Shown: piece by piece, positions 1 through 12,264 of the stretch
How the letters are laid out: each line of letters begins with the position of its first letter
Numbering within the stretch: the first letter of the stretch is position 1
Assembly: GCF_029227915.1 (NCBI RefSeq)
Contig: NC_079876.1
Span: 4,404,001-4,468,000, forward strand
Direction of reading: 5' to 3'
Source: Hydractinia symbiolongicarpus
Taxonomy: Eukaryota; Cnidaria; Hydrozoa; Anthoathecata; Hydractiniidae
DNA length: 64,000 bases
Program-made: the position numbers and the translations under genes
The notes under the pieces: generated by a model
What the model was told of the DNA's origin: nothing
The model's database searches: none
What the model saw: the letters and a program-made list of their open reading frames with translations, nothing else

Positions 1-41
1 TTGATGTTGTTGTTGACGATATAGCAAATATTTCTTAATAA
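1..41 (-). mobile_element. Edge of a second copy of the LINE (ORF1 end)
   Basis: These bases match 52494-52534, the 5' (right-hand) end of the LINE described below, and run into satellite at the same point (aaagtcaataaaatg). On the minus strand they encode part of the ORF1 C-terminal remnant. The rest of this copy lies left of the window. The same truncation point and flanking satellite variants in both places show that the two are copies of one insertion, not independent insertions. Confidence 0.9.
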
Positions 42-153
42 AGTCAATAAAATGTAGTTTTTGAAACTGTCGCTGTTTCATCAGCGCGCGATAACGGCTA
101 GGATTGGTCCCACAGTAAAAAAATGACTTTTTTTAGCTTAATTTTTAAATAAA

Positions 154-168
154 GCGCTACCACAGCGC
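154..168. repeat. Short inverted repeat in each monomer (first example)
   Basis: GCGCT-ACCAC-AGCGC, a five-base perfect stem with a five-base loop, is present in most monomers. Types with agccctacc or cacagggcc lose it. It may be chance, but it is among the most steadily kept words of the repeat. Confidence 0.55.
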
Positions 169-315
169 CCAGTGTAATCGCTGAGTTCCGGCAATCATGT
201 CAAATTAAGAAGAATGTTATTTCTTGGAGTCCAATTTCCTCATTTATCACATTTATCAGGTCACAGTCCAAAGTTAGTTCAATTAAGTCCCACAGTCAAT
301 CGATTCATAGTTAAA

Positions 316-351
316 AGCGATGCAACATAGTAATATCAGAAATATATCGCT
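316..351. repeat. AGCGAT...ATCGCT inverted repeat (first example)
   Basis: A six-base perfect stem separated by about 24 bases. It is kept in many monomers but broken in the agccatacaac and atatcacgaaat types without compensating change, so a conserved folded RNA is not supported. Confidence 0.4.
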
Positions 352-1103
352 AAATACATGTTGGTACGAATATGTGACCCAACCGTTGTAACTCAAACGG
401 ACTGACACCATCAGAAAGTCAATGAAATGTAGTTTTTGAAACTTTCGCTATTTCTTCAGCGCGCGCTAACGGCTAGGATTGGTCCCACAGTAAAAAAATG
501 ACTTTTTTTAGCTTAATTTTTAAATAAAGCGCTACCACAGCGACCAGTGTAATCGCTGAGTTCCGGCAATCACGTCAAATTAAGAAGAATGTTATTTCTT
601 GGAGTCCAATTGTCTCACTTTCTCATTTATAAGGTCACAGTCCATAATCAGTTCAATTAAGTCCCACCGTCAATCGTTTCACTGTGAAAAGCGATGCAAC
701 CTAGTAATATCAGATAAATATCGCTAAATACATGTTGGTACAAATATGTGACCTAACCGTTGCAACTACAACGGACTGACACCGTTAGAAATTCAATGAA
801 ATGTAGTTTTTGAAACTGTCGCTGTTTCCTCAGCGCGCGATAACGGCTAGGATTGGTCCCACAATAAAAAAATGACTTTATTTATCTTAATTCTTAAATG
901 ACGCGCTACTACAGGGCCCAGTGTAATCGCTGAGTTTCGGCAATCATGTCAAATTAAGAAGAATGTCATTTTTTGGAGTCCAATTTCCTCATTTATCAAA
1001 CTTATCAGGTTACAGTCCAAAGTTAGTTCAAATAAGTTCCACAGTCAATCGTTTCATTGTTAAAAGCGATGCAACCTAGTAATCTCAGAAAAATATCGCT
1101 AAA

Positions 1104-4100
1104 CACATGTTGATACGAATATGTGACCCAACCGTTGAAACTGAAACGGACTGGCAGCGTTAGAAAGTCAATGAAATGTAGTTTTTTAAACTGTCGCTAT
1201 TTTTTCATTGCGCGATAACGGCTAGGATTGCTCCCAGAGTTAAAATTGACTTATTAATCTAAATTTTTAAATAAAGCGCAACCACAGCGCCCAGTGTAAT
1301 CGCTGAGTTTCGGCAATCATGTCAAATTAAGAAGAATGTCATTTTTTGGAGTCCAATTGTCTCCTTTATCACATTTATCAGGTGACAGTCCAAAGTTAGT
1401 TGAATTAAGTCCCACAGTCAATCGATTCATAGTTAAAAGCGATGCAACATAGTAATATCAGAAAAATATCGCTAAATACATGTTGGTACGAATATGTGAC
1501 CCAACCGTTGTAACTCAAACGGACTGACACCGTCAGAAAGTCAATGAAATTTAGTTTTTGAAACTGTCGCTATTTCTTCAGCGCGCGCTAACGGCTAGGA
1601 TTGGTCCCACAGTAAAAAATTGACTTTTTTTAGCTTAATTTTTAAATAAAGCGCTACCACAGCGACCAGTGTAATCACTGAGTTCCGGCAATCACGTCAA
1701 ATTAAGAAGAATGTTATTTCTTGGAGTCCAATTGTCTCACCTTCTCATTTCTAAGGTCACAGTCCATAATCAGTTCAATTAAGTCCCACAGTCAATCGTT
1801 TCACTGTTAAAAGCCATACAACCTAGTAATATCAGAAAAATATCGCTAAAGACATGTTGGTACGAATATGTGACCTAACCGTTGAAACTACAACGGATTT
1901 ATATTGTTAGAAATTCAATGAAATGTACTTTTTGAAACTGTCTCTATTTCTTCAGCGCTGTATAACGGCAAGGATTAGTCCCACAGTAAAAAAATGACTT
2001 TTTTAGCTTAATTTTTAATGGAAGCGCTACCACAGCGCCCAGTGTAATCGCTGATTTCCGGCAATCACGTCAAATTAATAAGAATGTTATTTTTTGGAGT
2101 CCAATTGTCTCATTTATCAAAATATCAGGTTACAGTCCAAAGTTAGTTCAATTACGTTCCACAGTCAATCGTTTCATTGTTAAAAGCGATGCAACCTAGT
2201 AATCTCAGAAAAATATCGCTAAACACATGTTGATACGAATATGTGACCCAACCATTGAAACTCAAACGGACTTGCAGCGTTAGAAAGTCAATGAAATGTA
2301 GTTTTTTAAACTGTCGCTATTTTTTCATTGCGCGATAACGGCTAGGATTGCTCCCAGATTTAAAAATGACTTATTAATCTAAATTTTTAAATGAAGCGCA
2401 ACCACAGCGCCCAGTGTAATCGCTGAGTTCCGGCAATCATGTAAAATTAAGAAGAATGTTATTTCTTGGAGTCCAATTTCCTCATTTATCACATTTATCA
2501 GGTCACAGTCCAAAGTTTGTTCAATTAAGTCCCACCGTCAATCGTTTCACTGTTAAAAGCGATGCAACCTAGTAATATCAGATAAATATCGCTAAATACA
2601 TGTTGGTACGAATATGTGACCTAACCGTTGAAACTACAACGGACTCACACCGTTAGAAATTCAATGAAATGTAGTTTTTGAAACTGTCGCTGTTTCATCA
2701 GCGTGCGAAAACGGCTAGGATTGGTCCCACAATAAAAAAATGACTTTATTTATCTTAATTCTTAAATGACGCGCTACCACAGGGCCCAGTGTAATCGCTG
2801 AGTTTCGGCAATCATGTCAAATTAAGAAGAATGTAATTTCTTGGAGTCCAATTGTCTCACTTTCTCATTCATAAGGTCACAGTCCATAATCAGTTCAATT
2901 AAGTCCCACAGTCAATCGTTTCACTGTTAAAAGCCATACAACCTAGTAATATCAGAAAAATATCGCTAAACACATGTTGATACGAATATGTGACCCAACC
3001 GTTGAAACTGAAACGGACTGGCAGCGTTAGAAAGTCAATGAAATGTAGTTTTTTAAACTGTCGCTATTTTTTCATTGCGCGATAACGGCTAGGATTGCTC
3101 CCAGAGTTAAAATTGACTTATTAATCTAAATTTTTAAATAAAGCGCAACCACAGCGCCCAGTGTAATCGCTGAGTTTCGGCAATCATGTCAAATTAAGAA
3201 GAATGTCATTTTTTGGAGTCCAATTGTCTCCTTTATCACATTTATCAGGTGACAGTCCAAAGTTAGTTGAATTAAGTCCCACAGTCAATCGATTCATAGT
3301 TAAAAGCGATGCAACATAGTAATATCAGAAAAATATCGCTAAATACATGTTGGTACGAATATGTGACCCAACCGTTGTAACTCAAACGGACTGACACCGT
3401 CAGAAAGTCAATGAAATTTAGTTTTTGAAACTGTCGCTATTTCTTCAGCGCGCGCTAACGGCTAGGATTGGTCCCACAGTAAAAAATTGACTTTTTTTAG
3501 CTTAATTTTTAAATAAAGCGCTACCACAGCGACCAGTGTAATCACTGAGTTCCGGCAATCACGTCAAATTAAGAAGAATGTTATTTCTTGGAGTCCAATT
3601 GTCTCACCTTCTCATTTCTAAGGTCACAGTCCATAATCAGTTCAATTAAGTCCCACAGTCAATCGTTTCACTGTTAAAAGCCATACAACCTAGTAATATC
3701 AGAAAAATATCGCTAAAGACATGTTGGTACGAATATGTGACCTAACCGTTGAAACTACAACGGATTTATATTGTTAGAAATTCAATGAAATGTACTTTTT
3801 GAAACTGTCTCTATTTCTTCAGCGCTGTATAACGGCAAGGATTAGTCCCACAGTAAAAAAATGACTTTTTTAGCTTAATTTTTAATGGAAGCGCTACCAC
3901 AGCGCCCAGTGTAATCGCTGATTTCCGGCAATCACGTCAAATTAATAAGAATGTTATTTTTTGGAGTCCAATTGTCTCATTTATCAAAATATCAGGTTAC
4001 AGTCCAAAGTTAGTTCAATTACGTTCCACAGTCAATCGTTTCATTGTTAAAAGCGATGCAACCTAGTAATCTCAGAAAAATATCGCTAAACACATGTTGA

Positions 4101-4837
4101 TACGAATATGTGACCCAACCATTGAAACTCAAACGGACTTGCAGCGTTAGAAAGTCAATGAAATGTAGTTTTTTAAACTGTCGCTATTTTTTCATTGCGC
4201 GATAACGGCTAGGATTGCTCCCAGATTTAAAAATGACTTATTAATCTAAATTTTTAAATGAAGCGCAACCACAGCGCCCAGTGTAATCGCTGAGTTCCGG
4301 CAATCATGTAAAATTAAGAAGAATGTTATTTCTTGGAGTCCAATTTCCTCATTTATCACATTTATCAGGTCACAGTCCAAAGTTTGTTCAATTAAGTCCC
4401 ACCGTCAATCGTTTCACTGTTAAAAGCGATGCAACCTAGTAATATCAGATAAATATCGCTAAATACATGTTGGTACGAATATGTGACCTAACCGTTGAAA
4501 CTACAACGGACTCACACCGTTAGAAATTCAATGAAATGTAGTTTTTGAAACTGTCGCTGTTTCATCAGCGTGCGAAAACGGCTAGGATTGGTCCCACAAT
4601 AAAAAAATGACTTTATTTATCTTAATTCTTAAATGACGCGCTACCACAGGGCCCAGTGTAATCGCTGAGTTTCGGCAATCATGTCAAATTAAGAAGAATG
4701 TAATTTCTTGGAGTCCAATTGTCTCACTTTCTCATTCATAAGGTCACAGTCCATAATCAGTTCAATTAAGTCCCACAGTCAATCGTTTCACTGTTAAAAG
4801 CCATACAACCTAGTAATATCAGAAAAATATCGCTAAA
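1104..4837 (+). repeat. Two tandem copies of a 5-monomer HOR, 1867 bp each
   Basis: Base i matches base i+1867 from about 1104 to 2970. I found no mismatch at the places compared, including rare variants such as gtgcgaaaacgg (about 2704 and 4571), ctcccagattt, tgaaatttag and gaatgtaatttc. Five monomers averaging 373.4 bp make the unit. The left limit is fixed by aatctcagaaa against aatatcagaaa at about 1083 and 2950. The right limit is where taaacacatgttgatac gives way to taaatacatgttggtac at about 4837. Near identity points to a recent duplication. Confidence 0.92.
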
Positions 4838-5410
4838 TACATGTTGGTACGAATATGTGACCCAACCGTTGTAAATCAAACGGACTGACACAGTCAGAAA
4901 GTCAATGAAATGTAGTTTTTGAAACTGTCACTATTTCTTCAGCGCGAGCTAACGCTAGGATTGGTCCCACAGTAAAAAAATGACTTTTTTTAGCTTAATT
5001 TTTAAATAAAGCGCTACCACAGCGCCCAGTGTAATCGCTGAGTTCCGGCAATCATGTCAAATTAAGAAGAATGTTATTTCTTGGAGTCCAATTTCCTCAT
5101 TTATCACATTTATCAGGTCACAGTCCAAAGTTAGTTCAATTAAGTCCCACCGTCAATCGTTTCACTGTTAAAAGCGATCCAACCTCGTAATATCAGATAA
5201 ATATCGCTAAATACATGTTGGTACGAATATGTGACCTAACCGTTGAAACTACAACGGACTGGCACCGTTAGAAAGTCAATGAAATGTAGTTTTCGAAACT
5301 GTCGCTATTTCTTCAGCGCGCGCTAACGGCTAGGATTGGTACCACAGTAAAAAAATGACTTTTTTTAGCCTAATTTTTAAATAAAGCGCTACCACAGCGC
5401 CCAGTGTAAT
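4838..5410 (+). repeat. One and a half linker monomers between two HOR families
   Basis: These monomers (variants acggactggcacc, agttttcgaaactg, ggattggtaccac) belong to neither flanking HOR. They correspond to a part missing from the copy after the internal LINE, which jumps past them near 54771. Confidence 0.7.
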
Positions 5411-8400
5411 CGCAGAGTTCAGGCAATCACGTCAAATTAAGAAGAATGTTATTTCTTGAAGCCCAATTGTCTCACTTTCTCATTTATAAGGTCACAGTCC
5501 ATAATCAGTTCAATTAAGTCCCACAGTCAATCGTTTCACTGTTAAAAGCCATACAACCTAGTAATATCAGAAAAATATCGCTAAGTACATGTTGGAACGA
5601 ATATGTGCCTCAACCATTGTAACTCAAACGGATTGATACTGTTAGAAAGTCAATGAAATGTACTTTTTGAAACTGTCTCTATTTCTCCAGCGCTGGATAA
5701 CGGCTAGGATTGGTCCCACAGTAAAAAAATGACTTTTTTAGCTTAATTTTTAAATGAAGCGCTACCACAGCGCCCAGTGTAATCGCTGATTTCCGGCAAT
5801 CACGTCAAATTAAGAAGAATCTTATTTCTTGGAGTCCAATTTTCTCACTTTCACATTTATAAGGTCACAGTCCATAATCAGTTCAATTAAGTCTCACAGT
5901 CAATCGTTTCACTGTTAAAAGCCATACAACTTAGTAATACCGAAATAATATCGCTAAATACATGTTGGTACGAATATGTGACTCAACCGCTGTAACTCAA
6001 ACGGATTGATACTGTTAGAAAGTCAATGAAATGTAGTTTATGGAACTGTCGCTATTTCTTCAGCGCGCGATAACGGCTAGTATTGGTCCCACAGTAAATG
6101 ATGATTTATTTACCTAAACTTTCAAATGAAGCGCTACCACGGCGCCCAGTGTAATCGCTGAGTTCCGGCAATCACGTCAAATTAAGAAGAATGTTATTTC
6201 TTGGAGTCCAATTGTCTCATTTATCACATTTATCAGGTCTCAGTCCAAAGTTAGTTCAATTAAGTCCAACAGTCAATCGTTTCATAGTTAAAAGCGATGC
6301 AACCTAGTAATATCAGAAAAATATCGCTAAATACATGTTGGTACGAATATGTGACCAAACCGTTGTAACTAAAACGGACTGACACCGTTAGAAAGTCAAT
6401 GAAATGTAGTTTTTGAAGCTGTAGCTACTTCTTCAGCGCGCGATAACGGCTAGGATTGGTCCCACGGCTAAAACGTGACTTTTTTATCTTAATTTTCAAA
6501 TGAAGCGCTACCACAGGGACCTGTGTAATCGCTGAGTTCCGGCAAGCACATCAAATTAGGAAGAATGTTATTTCTTGGAGTCCAATTGTCTCATTTATCA
6601 CATTTATCAGGTCACAGTCCAAAGTTAGTTCAATTAAGTACCACATTCAATCGTTTCACTGTTAAAAGCGATGCAACATAGTAATAACAGATAAATATCG
6701 CTAAATACATGTTGGTACGAATATGTGACCCAACCGTTGTAACTCAAACGGACTGACATCGATAGAAAGTCCGTGAAAAGTAGTATTTGAAACTGTCTCT
6801 AATTCTTCAGCGCGCGCTAACGGCTAGGATTCGTCACACGGCTAAAACGTGATTTTTTTATCTTAATTTTCAAATGAAGCGCTACCACAGGAACCAGTGT
6901 AATCGCTGAGTTGCGGCAATCATGTCAATTTAGGAAGAATGTTATTTCTTGGAGTCCAATTGTCTTACTTTTTCATTTATAAGGTCACAGCCCAAAATCA
7001 GTTCAATTAAGTCCCACAGTCAATCGTTTCACTGTTAAAAGCGATACAACCTAGTAATACCGGAAGGATATCACGAAATACATGTTGGTACGAATATGTG
7101 ACTCAACCGTTGTAACACAAACGGATTGATACTGTTACAAATTCAATGAAATGTAGTTTTTGAAACTCTCTCTATTTCTTCGGCGCGGGATAACGGCTAG
7201 GATTGGTACCACAGTAAAAAATGACTTATTAATCTAAATTTTTAAATGAAGCGCTACCACAGCGCCCAGTGTAATCGCAGAGTTCAGGCAATCACGTCAA
7301 ATTAAGAAGAATGTTATTTCTTGAAGCCCAATTGTCTCACTTTCTCATTTATAAGGTCACAGTCCATAATCAGTTCAATTAAGTCCCACAGTCAATCGTT
7401 TCACTGTTAAAAGCCATACAACCTAGTAATATCAGAAAAATATCGCTAAGTACATGTTGGAACGAATATGTGCCTCAACCATTGTAACTCAAACGGATTG
7501 ATACTGTTAGAAAGTCAATGAAATGTACTTTTTGAAACTGTCTCTATTTCTCCAGCGCTGGATAACGGCTAGGATTGGTCCCACAGTAAAAAAATGACTT
7601 TTTTAGCTTAATTTTTAAATGAAGCGCTACCACAGCGTCCAGTGTAATCGCTGATTTCCGGCAATCACGTCAAATTAAGAAGAATCTTATTTCTTGGAGT
7701 CCAATTTTCTCACTTTCACATTTATAAGGTCACAGTCCATAATCAGTTCAATTAAGTCTCACAGTCAATCGTTTCACTGTTAAAAGCCATACAACTTAGT
7801 AATACCGAAATAATATCGCTAAATACATGTTGGTACGAATATGTGACTCAACCGCTGTAACTCAAACGGATTGATACTGTTAGAAAGTCAATGAAATGTA
7901 GTTTATGGAACTGTCGCTATTTCTTCAGCGCGCGATAACGGCTAGTATTGGTCCCACAGTAAATGATGATTTATTTACCTAAACTTTCAAATGAAGCGCT
8001 ACCACGGCGCCCAGTGTAATCGCTGAGTTCCGGCAATCACGTCAAATTAAGAAGAATGTTATTTCTTGGAGTCCAATTGTCTCATTTATCACATTTATCA
8101 GGTCTCAGTCCAAAGTTAGTTCAATTAAGTCCAACAGTCAATCGTTTCATAGTTAAAAGCGATGCAACCTAGTAATATCAGAAAAATATCGCTAAATACA
8201 TGTTGGTACGAATATGTGACCAAACCGTTGTAACTAAAACGGACTGACACCGTTAGAAAGTCAATGAAATGTAGTTTTTGAAGCTGTAGCTACTTCTTCA
8301 GCGCGCGATAACGGCTAGGATTGGTCCCACGGCTAAAACGTGACTTTTTTATCTTAATTTTCAAATGAAGCGCTACCACAGGGACCTGTGTAATCGCTGA

Positions 8401-9140
8401 GTTCCGGCAAGCACATCAAATTAGGAAGAATGTTATTTCTTGGAGTCCAATTGTCTCATTTATCACATTTATCAGGTCACAGTCCAAAGTTAGTTCAATT
8501 AAGTACCACATTCAATCGTTTCACTGTTAAAAGCGATGCAACATAGTAATAACAGATAAATATCGCTAAATACATGTTGGTACGAATATGTGACCCAACC
8601 GTTGTAACTCAAACGGACTGACATCGATAGAAAGTCCGTGAAAAGTAGTATTTGAAACTGTCTCTATTTCTTCAGCGCGCGCTAACGGCTAGGATTCGTC
8701 ACACGGCTAAAACGTGATTTTTTTATCTTAATTTTCAAATGAAGCGCTACCACAGGAACCAGTGTAATCGCTGAGTTGCGGCAATCATGTCAATTTAGGA
8801 AGAATGTTATTTCTTGGAGTCCAATTGTCTTACTTTTTCATTTATAAGGTCACAGCCCAAAATCAGTTCAATTAAGTCCCACAGTCAATCGTTTCACTGT
8901 TAAAAGCGATACAACCTAGTAATACCGGAAGGATATCACGAAATACATGTTGGTACGAATATGTGACTCAACCGTTGTAACACAAACGGATTGATACTGT
9001 TACAAATTCAATGAAATGTAGTTTTTGAAACTCTCTCTATTTCTTCGGCGCGGGATAACGGCTAGGATTGGTACCACAGTAAAAAATGACTTATTAATCT
9101 AAATTTTTAAATGAAGCGCTACCACAGCGCCCAGTGTAAT
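5411..9140 (+). repeat. Two tandem copies of a 5-monomer HOR, 1865 bp each
   Basis: The distinctive variant cgcagagttcaggcaatcac starts at 5411 and again at 7276, and the following 1865 bases recur almost unchanged. Two differences were noted: gtctctaattc against gtctctatttc near 6800 and 8661, and cagcgcccag against cagcgtccag near 5773 and 7637. At 9141 a third copy does not begin; the sequence switches to the cgctgagttcctgc type. Confidence 0.9.
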
Positions 9141-12100
9141 CGCTGAGTTCCTGCAATCACGTCAAATTAAGAGGAATGTTATTTCTTGGAGTCCAATTGT
9201 CTCATTTATCAAATTTATCAGGTCACAGTCCAAAGTTAGTTCAATTAAGTCCCACAGTCAATCGTTTCATTGTTAAAAGCCATACAACTTAGTAATACCG
9301 AAAAAATATCGCTAAATACATGTTGGTACGAATATGTGACTCAACCGTTGTAACTCAAACGGATTGATACTGTTAGAAAGTCAATGAAATGTAGTTTTTG
9401 AAACTGTCGGTATTTCTTCAGCGCGCGATAACGGCCAGGATTTGTCCCACAGTTAAAAATGACTTATTAATCTAAATTTTTAATTGAAGTGCTACCACAG
9501 CGCCCAGTGAAATCGCTGAATTTCGGCAATCATTTCAAATTAAGAAGAATGTTATTTCTTGGAGTCCAATTGTCTCACTTTCACATCTATAAGGTCACAG
9601 TCCATAATCAGTTCAACTAAGTCCCACAGTCAATCGTTTTACTGTTAAAAGCCATACAACTTAGTAATACCGAAAAAATATCGCTAAATACATGTTGGTA
9701 CGAATATATGACACAACCGTTGTAACTCAAACGGACTGACACCGTTAGAAAGTCAATGAAATGTAGTTTTTGAAGCTGTAGCTACTTCTTCAGCGCGCGA
9801 TAACGGCTAAGATTGGTCCCACGGCTAAAACGTGACTTTTTTATCTTAATTTTCAAATGAAGCGCTACCACAGGGACCTGTGTAATCGCTGAGTTCCGGC
9901 AAGCACATCAAATTAGGAAGAATGTTATTTCTTGGAGTCCAATTGTCTCATTTATCACATTTATCAGGTCACAGTCCAAAGTTAGTTCAATTAAGTACCA
10001 CATTCAATCGTTTCACTGTTAAAAGCGATGCAACATAGTAATAACAGATAAATATCGCTAAATACATGTTGGTACGAATATGTGACCCAACCGTTGTAAC
10101 TCAAACGGACTGACATCGATAGAAAGTCCGTGAAAAGTAGTATTTGAAACTGTCTCTATTTCTTCAGCGCGCGCTAACGGCTAGGATTCGTCACACGGCT
10201 AAAACGTGATTTTTTTATCTTAATTTTCAAATGAAGCGCTACCACAGGAACCAGTGTAATCGCTGAGTTGCGGCAATCATGTCAATTTAGGAAGAATGTT
10301 ATTTCTTGGAGTCCAATTGTCTTACTTTTTCATTTATAAGGTCACAGCCCAAAATCAGTTCAATTAAGTCCCACAGTCAATCGTTTCACTGTTAAAAGCG
10401 ATACAACCTAGTAATACCGGAAGGATATCACGAAATACATGTTGGTACGAATATGTGACTCAACCGTTGTAACACAAAGGGATTGATACTGTTACAAATT
10501 CAATGAAATGTAGTTTTTGAAACTCTCTCTATTTCTTCGGCGCGGGATAACGGCTAGGATTGGTACCACAGTAAAAAATGACTTATTAATCTAAATTTTT
10601 AAATGAAGCGCTACCACAGCGCCCAGTGTAATCGCTGAGTTCCTGCAATCACGTCAAATTAAGAGGAATGTTATTTCTTGGAGTCCAATTGTCTCATTTA
10701 TCAAATTTATCAGGTCACAGTCCAAAGTTAGTTCAATTAAGTCCCACAGTCAATCGTTTCATTGTTAAAAGCCATACAACTTAGTAATACCGAAAAAATA
10801 TCGCTAAATACATGTTGGTACGAATATGTGACTCAACCGTTGTAACTCAAACGGATTGATACTGTTAGAAAGTCAATGAAATGTAGTTTTTGAAACTGTC
10901 GGTATTTCTTCAGCGCGCGATAACGGCCAGGATTGGTCCCACAGTTAAAAATGACTTATTAATCTAAATTTTTAATTGAAGTGCTACCACAGCGCCCAGT
11001 GAAATCGCTGAGTTTCGGCAATCATTTCAAATTAAGAAGAATGTTATTTCTTGGAGTCCAATTGTCTCACTTTCACATCTATAAGGTCACAGTCCATAAT
11101 CAGTTCAACTAAGTCCCACAGTCAATCGTTTTACTGTTAAAAGCCATACAACTTAGTAATACCGAAAAAATATCGCTAAATACATGTTGGTACGAATATG
11201 TGACACAACCGTTGTAACTCAAACGGACTGACACCGTTAGAAAGTCAATGAAATGTAGTTTTTAAAGCTGTAGCTACTTCTTCAGCGCGCGATAACGGCT
11301 AGGATTGGTCCCACGGCTAAAACGTGACTTTTTTATCTTAATTTTCAAATGAAGCGCTACCACAGGGACCTGTGTAATCGCTGAGTTCCGGCAAGCACAT
11401 CAAATTAGGAAGAATGTTATTTCTTGGAGTCCAATTGTCTCATTTATCACATTTATCAGGTCACAGTCCAAAGTTAGTTCAATTAAGTACCACATTCAAT
11501 CGTTTCACTGTTAAAAGCGATGCAACATAGTAATAACAGATAAATATCGCTAAATACATGTTGGTACGAATATGTGACCCAACCGTTGTAACTCAAACGG
11601 ACTGACATCGATAGAAAGTCCGTGAAAAGTAGTATTTGAAACTGTCTCTATTTCTTCAGCGCGCGCTAACGGCTAGGATTCGTCACACGGCTAAAACGTG
11701 ATTTTTTTATCTTAATTTTCAAATGAAGCGCTACCACAGGAACCAGTGTAATCGCGGAGTTGCGGCAATCATGTCAATTTAGGAAGAATGTTATTTCTTG
11801 GAGTCCAATTGTCTTACTTTTTCATTTATAAGGTCACAGCCCAAAATCAGTTCAATTAAGTCCCACAGTCAATCGTTTCACTGTTAAAAGCGATACAACC
11901 TAGTAATACCGGAAGGATATCACGAAATACATGTTGGTACGAATATGTGACTCAACCGTTGTAACACAAAGGGATTGATACTGTTACAAATTCAATGAAA
12001 TGTAGTTTTTGAAACTCTCTCTATTTCTTCGGCGCGGGATAACGGCTAGGATTGGTACCACAGTAAAAAATGACTTATTAATCTAAATTTTTAAATGAAG

Positions 12101-12264
12101 CGCTACCACAGCGCCCAGTGTAATCGCTGAGTTCCTGCAATCACGTCAAATTAAGAGGAATGTTATTTCTTGGAGTCCAATTGTCTCATTTATCAAATTT
12201 ATCAGGTCACAGTCCAAAGTTAGTTCAATTAAGTCCCACAGTCAATCGTTTCATTGTTAAAAGC
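8240..12264 (+). repeat. 4-monomer HOR, 1492 bp, about 2.7 copies
   Basis: The marker aagctgtagctacttcttc occurs at 8281, 9773 and 11265 (the last with an A for G just upstream), exactly 1492 apart. The marker cgctgagttcctgcaatcac occurs at 9141, 10633 and 12125. The unit shares three monomer types with the 5-mer HOR to its left, so it looks derived from it by loss or replacement of monomers. It ends near 12264, where agccatacaacttag gives way to agctatgcaacctag. The same unit returns near 26500 and at 57037, 58528 and 60020. Confidence 0.92.

Larger units (their letters stand above)
42..1103 (+). repeat. Lead monomers next to the left-edge LINE
   Basis: About three monomers directly follow the LINE end. 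They are repeated at 52534-53596 after the internal LINE with only a handful of differences: for example caccatcag against caccgtcag, and gataaatatcg against gataaacatcg. This is the best evidence that LINE and flank were copied together. Confidence 0.9.

Noticed and set aside
230-275. aaggtca/aggtcacag word in each monomer as a nuclear-receptor site
   Set aside because: It contains an AGGTCA half-site but the 5' extension does not fit the extended monomer sites, and no second half-site lies nearby. A six-base match in every monomer is no evidence of binding.
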